NCBI GenBank assembly: GCA_945870115.1
Contig: CAMBRH010000059.1
Coordinates: forward strand, 1 to 14,162
Reading direction: 5' to 3'
DNA from: Chitinophaga pinensis
GTDB lineage: Bacteria > Bacteroidota > Bacteroidia > Flavobacteriales_D > Crocinitomicaceae
Length of the DNA: 14,162 bases
A program made the position numbers and the translations under genes. The notes beneath the pieces are model-generated. The model saw only the letters and a program-made list of their open reading frames with translations, did not search any database and was not told the DNA's origin. Below are positions 7,228-12,987 of this stretch, in pieces; the stretch's first letter is position 1, and each line of letters opens with the position of its first letter.

Positions 7228-7253
7228 CACCACTAAATTAACACTTAAAAGCT

Positions 7254-8069
7254 ATGAAAAATATTCTAATTACAACTGATTTTTCAGATAATGCATTGGA
7301 TGCTGCGAAATTTGGAATTGAATTGGGACAAAAATTCCATTCAAAAATTCACTTTTTACACGTTTATTCGCTTCCAATTGTAAACAGTGAAAGTCCTGAA
7401 ATGATTGACTTTCCATTTTATCAACAGATTAAAACAGAACAATTAGATAGATTAATTAATGGAATTGACACAAAATTCTTAAAAACCTATAATCATTGCT
7501 TACCCGGTTTTTCCCTTGCTACGGAAATAAATAACTTCTGTAATGACAATGAAATTGACTTAATCATCATGGGATTGACTGGAGCTAGTAAAATAGACCA
7601 ACTTTTTTTAGGTGGAAATACACAACATGTCTTAACTTCGTCAAAGGTTCCTGTCTTAGGGATTCCAAAAGATTTTGTTTTTCCGAGAGAAGTAAAAATT
7701 GGTTTTGCTTTCGATGGAAAAAAAATCAAGCAATCAAAAAATATTGAACTATTTAGAGAAATTGTCAAAAATATAAATGCTTTTAATGTTGAAACTAAAA
7801 TTCATGCAGTGCATGTTTCTGAAGAAAATAAAAGTGAAGAAATTTATACTGAATTAAAAAACATTCTTCCTTTCAATGAGTTTGACTTACAAATTGAGAT
7901 CAATCCTCATGTAAATGATGGTATTTTGGAATTTATCACAAACAATCACATCGATTTATTAGCACTTATTCCAAGGAAACATAGCTTTTTTGACAGACTT
8001 TTTCATGAAAGTTATTCAAAGGAAATCGCAAATTATTCTGCAATACCGATTTTAACTTTGCCAGAATAA
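7254..8069 (+). CDS. tandem UspA universal stress protein
   Basis: 271 residues, a cytoplasmic protein with two UspA-fold domains. Domain 1 (1-138) begins ILITTDFSDNALDAA, with the conserved Asp9, and contains the nucleotide-binding loop G107-x2-G110-x9-G120 (GLTGASKIDQLFLGGNT), then VPVLGIP. Domain 2 (about 146-271) keeps the fold pattern and the ending IPILTLP but has lost the glycine loop (RKHSFFDRLFHESYS in its place), so only domain 1 should bind ATP. This asymmetric tandem form is common in Bacteroidota. Such proteins help survival in stasis or low oxygen, which fits the FNR-like box upstream. It is transcribed alone and converges on the gene ending at 8083. Confidence 0.9.
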   Translation: MKNILITTDFSDNALDAAKFGIELGQKFHSKIHFLHVYSLPIVNSESPEMIDFPFYQQIKTEQLDRLINGIDTKFLKTYNHCLPGFSLATEINNFCNDNEIDLIIMGLTGASKIDQLFLGGNTQHVLTSSKVPVLGIPKDFVFPREVKIGFAFDGKKIKQSKNIELFREIVKNINAFNVETKIHAVHVSEENKSEEIYTELKNILPFNEFDLQIEINPHVNDGILEFITNNHIDLLALIPRKHSFFDRLFHESYSKEIANYSAIPILTLPE

Positions 8070-8078
8070 TTTACGCTA

Positions 8079-8099
8079 AAAATCAAACCAATTGATTTT
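8079..8099. terminator. weak bidirectional hairpin between convergent genes
   Basis: AAAATCAA (8079-8086) pairs with TTGATTTT (8092-8099) around a five-base loop. The 8-bp stem is AT-rich, and on either strand it ends in a T run that belongs to the stem. It overlaps the stop of the minus-strand gene and lies 10 bases after the stop of the universal stress gene. Weak as an intrinsic terminator, but it is placed where one is needed. Confidence 0.35.
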
Positions 8100-8553
8100 C
8101 AACTAAATAATCGGCTATTTTTACTTTAAATTTTGAAGGTAAATCTTCTAGTTTATTTACTAACGGATTAAATATATAATTTTCAGGAAATTCAGAAATA
8201 TTTCTAAAAGGAATTAAATTTACTTCTTCACTTTCATTTTCTGACCAGATTTTCAAACGATTAAAAAAATCAATATTCAATTCTTTACCTAAATCTTTTA
8301 CTAATCTCACTGATTTATCAATAGAGCAACCAGATGCATTTGCTTGAGATAAATCAACTGCAAAAGCAATAAAATATGGATTTAAAACTTCAGCTGCAGC
8401 CATTAAATCAGCACCATGTGATGCCCAATCCTCTGCAAATGATTTTAATTGTTCATTTAACCATTGAATTTCAGTAGCATTTAACGCTCTACTTGATTGG
8501 TAAAGCCACAATTTAGATGAAGGATTTAAGTCTGATATTTTCATTTTATTCAT
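8083..8553 (-). CDS. conserved Bacteroidota protein of unknown function
   Basis: 156 residues from ATG 8553-8551 (MNKMKISDLNPSSKLWLYQSSRAL); a second ATG three codons on is also possible. A TTG start at 8595 would read through the CGCAAAG repeat and is rejected. Conserved-looking parts are KLWLYQSSRAL, the ASHGADL segment and ASGCSIDKSVRLVKDLG. I recognise a small cytoplasmic family that is widespread in flavobacteria and is often labelled 'ABC transporter ATPase' in databases, but there is no Walker A, Walker B or ABC signature, so that label is unsupported. The C-terminal third looks less conserved. In related genomes it tends to follow the CCG-domain Fe-S gene, as here, but two repeats (8561-8603 and 8685-8718) separate them in this genome. 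Confidence 0.75.
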   Translation of the reverse strand: MNKMKISDLNPSSKLWLYQSSRALNATEIQWLNEQLKSFAEDWASHGADLMAAAEVLNPYFIAFAVDLSQANASGCSIDKSVRLVKDLGKELNIDFFNRLKIWSENESEEVNLIPFRNISEFPENYIFNPLVNKLEDLPSKFKVKIADYLVENQLV

Positions 8554-8560
8554 TTTTAAA

Positions 8561-8603
8561 CGCAAAGTTAGGAAAGTATTTCGCAGAGTAAGCAAAGTTT
8601 TTT
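8561..8603. repeat. CGCAAAG-type degenerate tandem repeat, copy 1
   Basis: Short units CGCAAAG (8561-8567), GGAAAG (8571-8576), CGCAGAG (8582-8588) and AGCAAAG (8591-8597) end in a T run. The copy at 10018-10047 has the same unit, the same orientation and the same T-run end. It lies just upstream of the start of the conserved unknown gene. Confidence 0.55.
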
Positions 8604-8684
8604 TCCACTATGTTGAATGAAACGGAGAATGGGGTAATTGGTGTTTGTACAAAAATGAAGGATTATAAGGTAAAATCATATAGA

Positions 8685-8718
8685 ATAATTCATAACTCAT
8701 AATTTATAACTCAAAACT
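8685..8718. repeat. ATTCATAACTC-type intergenic repeat, copy 2
   Basis: Two units, TTCATAACTCATAA and TTTATAACTCAAAA, end three bases before the stop of the CCG-domain Fe-S gene at 8722. The remainder of this gap (8604-8684) shows no open frame or clear hairpin. Confidence 0.6.
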
Positions 8719-8721
8719 ATC

Positions 8722-9522
8722 TTAAAGATCCGCAGCCGTAGCAATTAATTCTGCGACATCCAACACTTGAATTTCTCCTTCTTTGTTGAAATTTTTTACG
8801 CCATCCGTCATCATTGTATTACAAAAAGGACAACCTGTTGCAATGATTTCAGCTTTTGTTTCCAAAGCGTCTTCTGTTCTTTCAACATTGATTTCTTTGT
8901 TCCCTTTTTCTGCCTCTTTAAACATTTGAGCTCCACCTGCACCACAACACAAACCGTTTGTTTTGCAACGTTTCATCTCGATTAATTCTGCATCCAATTT
9001 TTCTACCAATTCACGAGGTGCTTCATAAACATTATTCGCTCTTCCAAGATAACATGGATCGTGGAAAGTGATTTTTTTACCTTTAAAAACTCCGCCGTCT
9101 TTCATTGCAAGTTTTCCTGTATTAATCAAATCTTGAATTAGCTGAGTGTGGTGAATCACCTCATAATTACCACCCAATTCAGGATATTCATTTTTTAAGG
9201 TATTGAAGCAATGTGGACAAGCTGTAACAATTTTTTTGACTTCATATCCATCTAAAACTTGAATATTCATCATGGCTTGCATCTGAAAAGTAAATTCATT
9301 TCCAGCGCGCTTTGCAGGATCACCGGTGCAACTTTCCTCTGTTCCCAAAACAGCAAATTTCACATCACAAGCATGCAAAATTTTAACAACAGCTTTCGTG
9401 ATTTTTTTTGCTCTATCATCAAAACTACCAGAACAGCCTACCCAAAATAAAATATCTGGAGTTTCGCCCGAAGCCATCATTTCAGACATTGTTGGTACAA
9501 TTAATTGTTGAATATTTTCCAT
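8722..9522 (-). CDS. CCG-domain Fe-S protein (HdrB/LutA/GlpC-like)
   Basis: 266 residues, cytoplasmic, with two cysteine-rich CCG domains. Domain 1: Cys30, Cys65 (SCTG in place of CCG), Cys102 and Cys105 (ACPHC). Domain 2: Cys157 (HDPCYLG), Cys192-Cys193 (LCCGAGGAQMF), Cys231 and Cys234 (GCPFC). In heterodisulfide reductase HdrB and related enzymes these motifs bind noncubane 4Fe-4S clusters; domain 2 is complete and domain 1 lacks one Cys of the CC pair. No membrane segment is seen, so it should dock on the membrane Fe-S protein at 10466-11788, as HdrB does on HdrC. The electron donor and acceptor are unknown; a role in quinone-linked electron transfer, for example lactate or fatty-acid oxidation, is inference. 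ATG 9522-9520 follows an AT-rich leader. Confidence 0.88.
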   Translation of the reverse strand: MENIQQLIVPTMSEMMASGETPDILFWVGCSGSFDDRAKKITKAVVKILHACDVKFAVLGTEESCTGDPAKRAGNEFTFQMQAMMNIQVLDGYEVKKIVTACPHCFNTLKNEYPELGGNYEVIHHTQLIQDLINTGKLAMKDGGVFKGKKITFHDPCYLGRANNVYEAPRELVEKLDAELIEMKRCKTNGLCCGAGGAQMFKEAEKGNKEINVERTEDALETKAEIIATGCPFCNTMMTDGVKNFNKEGEIQVLDVAELIATAADL

Positions 9523-9538
9523 CTTATTAATTTAATTT

Positions 9539-9590
9539 AAAATGAAACTTGTAGAGACATAGCATGCTATGTCTCTACAAGTTTCATTTT
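9539..9590. repeat. 52-bp perfect palindrome, mobile-type intergenic hairpin
   Basis: The arms 9539-9564 and 9565-9590 are exact reverse complements (26 bp each, no loop) around GCATGC; the core of each arm is GTAGAGACATAGCA. Nothing this long arises by chance, and TAGAGAC-type hairpins look like the dispersed palindromes common in flavobacterial intergenic DNA. It contains the TGA stop of the HAD gene (9584-9586) and ends 17 bases upstream of the CCG-protein ATG, so in mRNA it would form a very stable hairpin separating the two genes, perhaps as terminator or stabiliser. Confidence 0.85.
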
Positions 9591-10006
9591 TCAAAAACTT
9601 CTATTTTAACATTTCTTTCTACTAAATCCGTAAATTTTCCTTCATAGCGAGTTGCACGAACCATGTGATTATCTATCCAATGGTAATTTCCTCCTCTTGG
9701 TTTTCCCATTAACATACTGTGATATTTGAAACCGTTATCAGATAACCATTTTTCAGTAACTTCTCGATGTGCTTCTGTTCTTGAAGTGAAAAAACAAATT
9801 ATATGTCCTTCGTCGTACCATTTATTTAAGGTAACCAAAGCATCTGGATATAATTTGGCTGTTGCCATTCTTTCTGGCTCTTCATTTGGGATATCATCAC
9901 AGATTGTTCCATCAATATCAATTAAATAATTCTTGATATCTTCAGGTAAAATAGGACTTATGTGTTGTCCGTTTTCTGTAATTTCTATTAATTTATTTTC
10001 TTTCAT
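9584..10006 (-). CDS. small HAD-superfamily hydrolase
   Basis: 140 residues, probably a cytoplasmic phosphatase or 5'-nucleotidase-like enzyme. HAD motif I is DIDGT (30-34) with Asp30 as the likely nucleophile and Asp32 as the acid-base; motif II is FFTSR with Thr74 or Ser75; motif III Lys is in MGKPRGGNYHWIDNH (Lys102), where Asp112 can bind metal. There is no large cap domain, so the substrate may be a macromolecule or an open-site small molecule. Homologues in flavobacteria are sometimes named 'phosphoheptose isomerase', for which I see no support. The last codons and TGA lie in the 52-bp palindrome, so the very C-terminus (EVFEK) may have been altered by that insertion. It sits between the two Hdr-like genes, apparently as an extra gene. 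Confidence 0.82.
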   Translation of the reverse strand: MKENKLIEITENGQHISPILPEDIKNYLIDIDGTICDDIPNEEPERMATAKLYPDALVTLNKWYDEGHIICFFTSRTEAHREVTEKWLSDNGFKYHSMLMGKPRGGNYHWIDNHMVRATRYEGKFTDLVERNVKIEVFEK

Positions 10007-10017
10007 GATTTTTTTCT

Positions 10018-10047
10018 CGCAAAGGCGCCAAGCGCAAAGTTTTTTTT
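10018..10047. repeat. CGCAAAG-type repeat, copy 2
   Basis: CGCAAAG (10018-10024), GCGCCAAG (10025-10032) and CGCAAAG (10033-10039) are followed by eight T. It is GC-rich against the surrounding DNA and lies 12 bases upstream of the HAD gene ATG. It shares unit, orientation and T-run end with 8561-8603. Confidence 0.6.
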
Positions 10048-10079
10048 AAAATTTTGTTAATTCAATTAAATTCTTGCTT

Positions 10080-10436
10080 TTAACATTTATTCAAAGTGAA
10101 TAATTTAATCAGTGTATTTTTTTTTGTTTTTTTATTCATGTGGTAGACTTTAATTTCAGCCGTATTACCTAATCCGAACTCAAAATAAAATTCAAAATTT
10201 TCAATATTTATGCTTGTCAAAGTAACATTTGAACCAGATGAATTAATCCATTTGTCTTTGTAATTTTTAGGTAGAATAAATTTGCCTCTATATATATAAT
10301 TTGATTTATAACAATTTTGAAGACCTACTATTTCTAATTTAATTTCCTCCTTTTGATATGTAAATCCACAAATAAATATCAATGATATCAATAAAATTAC
10401 TTTACTAACAATAATTTTTATTCTGACTTTATTCAT
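10080..10436 (-). CDS. small secreted protein of unknown function
   Basis: 118 residues. The N-terminus (MNKVRIKIIVSKVILLISLIFICGFTYQ) is a basic stretch plus one hydrophobic segment, a signal peptide or anchor; the Cys in FICGF is a poor lipobox. The rest is beta-rich with Cys42 and the terminal Cys118 available for a disulfide, and it is asparagine and lysine rich. I recognise no family. The ATG (10436-10434) lies inside an ATTCATAACTC-type repeat, so the repeat supplies the start codon and the leader. With no relatives evident and AT-rich codon use, this looks like a recent, poorly conserved gene, placed between two genes that are normally neighbours. Confidence 0.55.
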   Translation of the reverse strand: MNKVRIKIIVSKVILLISLIFICGFTYQKEEIKLEIVGLQNCYKSNYIYRGKFILPKNYKDKWINSSGSNVTLTSINIENFEFYFEFGLGNTAEIKVYHMNKKTKKNTLIKLFTLNKC

Positions 10437-10463
10437 AACTCAACATTCATAACTCATAACTAA
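10431..10463. repeat. ATTCATAACTC-type intergenic repeat, copy 3
   Basis: Units ATTCATAACTCAAC and ATTCATAACTCATAACT fill the gap between the membrane Fe-S gene stop (10468-10466) and the small secreted gene, overlapping the ATG of the latter. Confidence 0.65.
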
Positions 10464-10465
10464 AT

Positions 10466-11788
10466 TCACTCCTCACTCCACTTTAGTCTATCCGCAGGAG
10501 AAAATTGCCAAGGCGCTCCATTATTTTCAATATTCGTGAGCATTCCAGCAAGTTCAGTTGGCATTTTGGATTCTTCCATTACCAAAAATCTTCTTAAATC
10601 AATGATTATTGCTAATGGATCAATGTTGATCGGACATTCTTGTACACAAGCATTACAAGAAGTACACGCCCAAATTTCTTCTTCCGAAATATAATCACCT
10701 AATAAACTTTTTCCATCTACAAAATCTTTTCCATTTTTGCGCAATCCATCACCATATTCAACAAGTCTATCTCTTGTATCCATCATTATTTTTCTTGGAG
10801 AAAGTAATTTACCTGTTTGATTTGCAGGACAAACTGAAGTACATCTCCCACATTCAGTACATGTATAAGAATCTAGTAAATTTTTCCAAGTTAAATCAGC
10901 AACATCTTTTGCTCCGAATCTTTGTGGAACTACATCCGCTGCTGGAGCTGCATAAGGATCAGCATTTGGATCTAGCATCAATTTTACTTCAGCAGTGACA
11001 GCTTCCATGTTGGAAAATTTCCCCTTCGCATCTAAATTGGAATAAAATGTATTCGGAAATGCTAAAACTACGTGAAAATGTTTTGAATAAGGCAAATAAT
11101 TTAGGAATCCAAATACCATTAAAATATGTCCCCACCAGCCAATTCTTTCAACTAAATGAAGTGATTCAATGGATAAACCACCGAAAAGCCATTGTCCGAT
11201 TAAGCTTGAAATGGAGAAACCAAAACTACCAGTTCCTTCAAAATGCGATTGACCTTGAGAATACAAAACCTCATCAGCTCCATTCATCATAAAAATAAAG
11301 CAAATTAAGGTAATCTCTGCAAAAAGAATCAAATTAGCATCTAATTTTGGCCAACCATTTAATTCACTTTTCACAAAACGAGGAATTTTTAGTAAATTTC
11401 TTCTTGCTAAAAATGCCAAGGTTGCAATGAATGCTAAAACGGATAAAATTTCAATGAAACTTACCATAAAAGTATAGAATCCACCCAATGATTCTTTGAA
11501 AACACGATGTGTTCCAGCTAAACCATCAACAAAAATTTCAATTAATTCAATTTGAGTAATTACAAAAGCAGCATAAATACAAAAATGTAAAAGTGCAGGA
11601 ATAGGACGATTGAACATTTTTTTCTGTCCGAAGGCAACTAATAAAAGTGTTTTCCAACGTTCACCTTTTCTGTCAGAACGATTAATTTCTCGTCCCAATA
11701 AAATATTTGAACGAACTTTCATCATGTTCCAAGTAAAAAAACCAGATGCTAAAACGAGTAAAATTGCGAATAAAATAAGAGAAATCAT
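10466..11788 (-). CDS. membrane-bound 4Fe-4S protein (HdrC/NarI-like fusion)
   Basis: 440 residues. The N-terminal half (1-250) has about five membrane helices (near 2-20, 66-86, 105-127, 152-169, 214-233) with several histidines (His68, His94, His211, His221, His237, His239) able to hold haem b, as in NarI-type quinone-linked subunits. The C-terminal half carries two 4Fe-4S motifs: CTECGRCTSVCP (Cys310, 313, 316, 320) and CTSCNACVQECP (Cys375, 378, 381, 385), as in HdrC and GlpC. It should pass electrons between membrane quinone and the CCG-domain protein encoded at 8722-9522; direction is unknown. It begins 31 bases after the MCE gene stop, so probably shares its transcript. In related genomes the CCG gene follows directly; here 943 bases of other DNA intervene. 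Confidence 0.88.
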   Translation of the reverse strand: MISLILFAILLVLASGFFTWNMMKVRSNILLGREINRSDRKGERWKTLLLVAFGQKKMFNRPIPALLHFCIYAAFVITQIELIEIFVDGLAGTHRVFKESLGGFYTFMVSFIEILSVLAFIATLAFLARRNLLKIPRFVKSELNGWPKLDANLILFAEITLICFIFMMNGADEVLYSQGQSHFEGTGSFGFSISSLIGQWLFGGLSIESLHLVERIGWWGHILMVFGFLNYLPYSKHFHVVLAFPNTFYSNLDAKGKFSNMEAVTAEVKLMLDPNADPYAAPAADVVPQRFGAKDVADLTWKNLLDSYTCTECGRCTSVCPANQTGKLLSPRKIMMDTRDRLVEYGDGLRKNGKDFVDGKSLLGDYISEEEIWACTSCNACVQECPINIDPLAIIIDLRRFLVMEESKMPTELAGMLTNIENNGAPWQFSPADRLKWSEE

Positions 11789-11819
11789 TTTTAAATTATT
11801 AAAACTTATATTGATAATA

Positions 11820-12854
11820 TTATTTAATTGTGTCTAAAATAGTTCTTAATTTCCGTTCTTCATTTGGAGTCAAAGGAACGCCTTTTATTCTTGCACCTAA
11901 AAATGAAACGTGAATATATCTTTCTGGATGCAGCTTTAAATCGGCTAATAAATCTTGAACTTCAGCATTTGTTTTCAATATTTCATTGTAGAACGTTTCA
12001 TCTTTCACCAATTTCCCTAAAGTTCCTTTGCCAGCATCTACATCAGCCAAAATTGAATTTAATTTTTGAATTGTTTCAGTTGCATCTCCAACAACTTTTT
12101 TGAAATCAACTGTCACCATATCATCAGAAACTTTTTTCACATTTCCGATAATTCCTTTTATCTCATCGTTACTTTTCTTTAAATTTGTTGTAATCGATTC
12201 CACATTATTGAAAATCCTTGTTAATTGTTGCTTTTCTTCTCGTACTAGATTTTCCACTTCAAAAGCAACATTTCCTAAACGTTTGATAGCAATTTTCACT
12301 TCTATCATACTTTGTTCAAGCTCTGAAGTTGCAGTTGTATCCCAAAAAGCAGAAAGAGAAGTCACTGCTTTATCGACATTTACCATCAAAGTTTGTACTT
12401 TCTGTGAAATTGGATCAGCATAAGATTGAACTTGTGCCATCATATCTGCAGCAACAATTCCCGACATGTGAGCTCCAGGTTTATAGTATCCGCGTGACAA
12501 ATCTTCTGCCATCGTAATGATAATTCCTTTACTAAATAAATCTATTGAACCAACTTTTATTTCAGAACCAACAGGTATTTTAATGTCTTCATTCTGAATG
12601 TTAAATTTAATCCTAACCCTTCTGCTAGGTTCATTTTTAACAACATATTCTACAGAAATAATTTTACCAACAGGAACCCCATTTAAAGAAACAGAACTTG
12701 CTGGGGCAATTCCACCAGAGTTAGGAAAATAAGCGTAATAAACTTCATCTCCACCAAAAAAGCTATAACCTTTTAAGAAATTTACTCCCGCAACTAAAAG
12801 TGCTATCGCTCCAATTGCAATGATTCCTGTCTTTAATTCTTTTGTTATTTTCAT
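11820..12854 (-). CDS. MCE/MlaD-family lipid-transport protein
   Basis: 344 residues. One N-terminal membrane anchor (9-28) is followed by an MCE domain (about 36-118: DEVYYAYFPNSGGIAPASSVSLNGVPVGKI, then VGSIDLFSKGIIITM) and a long helical region (about 140-300) with heptad-like spacing, fitting the coiled-coil tail that lets MCE hexamers form a channel. It binds phospholipids and carries them across the periplasm between the two membranes, together with an MlaE permease and MlaF ATPase. Those partners are not in this window, so they are encoded elsewhere, usual for Bacteroidota. The segment ILADVDAGKGTLGKLVKDETFYNEI is a conserved part of the family's tail. Start ATG 12854-12852; a -7-like box lies 53 bases upstream. 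Confidence 0.9.
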   Translation of the reverse strand: MKITKELKTGIIAIGAIALLVAGVNFLKGYSFFGGDEVYYAYFPNSGGIAPASSVSLNGVPVGKIISVEYVVKNEPSRRVRIKFNIQNEDIKIPVGSEIKVGSIDLFSKGIIITMAEDLSRGYYKPGAHMSGIVAADMMAQVQSYADPISQKVQTLMVNVDKAVTSLSAFWDTTATSELEQSMIEVKIAIKRLGNVAFEVENLVREEKQQLTRIFNNVESITTNLKKSNDEIKGIIGNVKKVSDDMVTVDFKKVVGDATETIQKLNSILADVDAGKGTLGKLVKDETFYNEILKTNAEVQDLLADLKLHPERYIHVSFLGARIKGVPLTPNEERKLRTILDTIK

Positions 12855-12906
12855 AAATATTTCTTGTTCTAAATCAAGCTAAGATTCAAATTTCAAATTA
12901 AAGTAT

Positions 12907-12914
12907 CAAAAGTA
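12907..12914 (-). promoter_or_regulatory. candidate -7 box for the MCE-Fe-S gene group
   Basis: On the minus strand TACTTTTG is a perfect TAnnTTTG match in the 133-bp gap between the amidase stop and the MCE ATG. Transcription would start near 12902, leaving a leader of about 48 bases. No clear -33 TTG is seen, so this is a candidate only; read-through from the amidase gene is also possible. Confidence 0.35.
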
Positions 12915-12987
12915 ATGAAAATAAAAATAAAAGCTTTAAAAAAAGTAAAATTATTTGAAAGGCAGTTTTGAGAAACTAAATTAAATT

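Noticed and set aside
8083..8595. Start at TTG 8595 and the common label 'ABC transporter ATPase' for this gene.
   Set aside because: The extra 14 residues are read from a dispersed repeat, and no Walker or ABC signature motif is present; ATG 8553 with an A-rich leader is better.
9584..10006. Phosphoheptose isomerase as the product.
   Set aside because: The protein has HAD motifs DIDGT and FFTSR plus the motif III Lys and no SIS domain.
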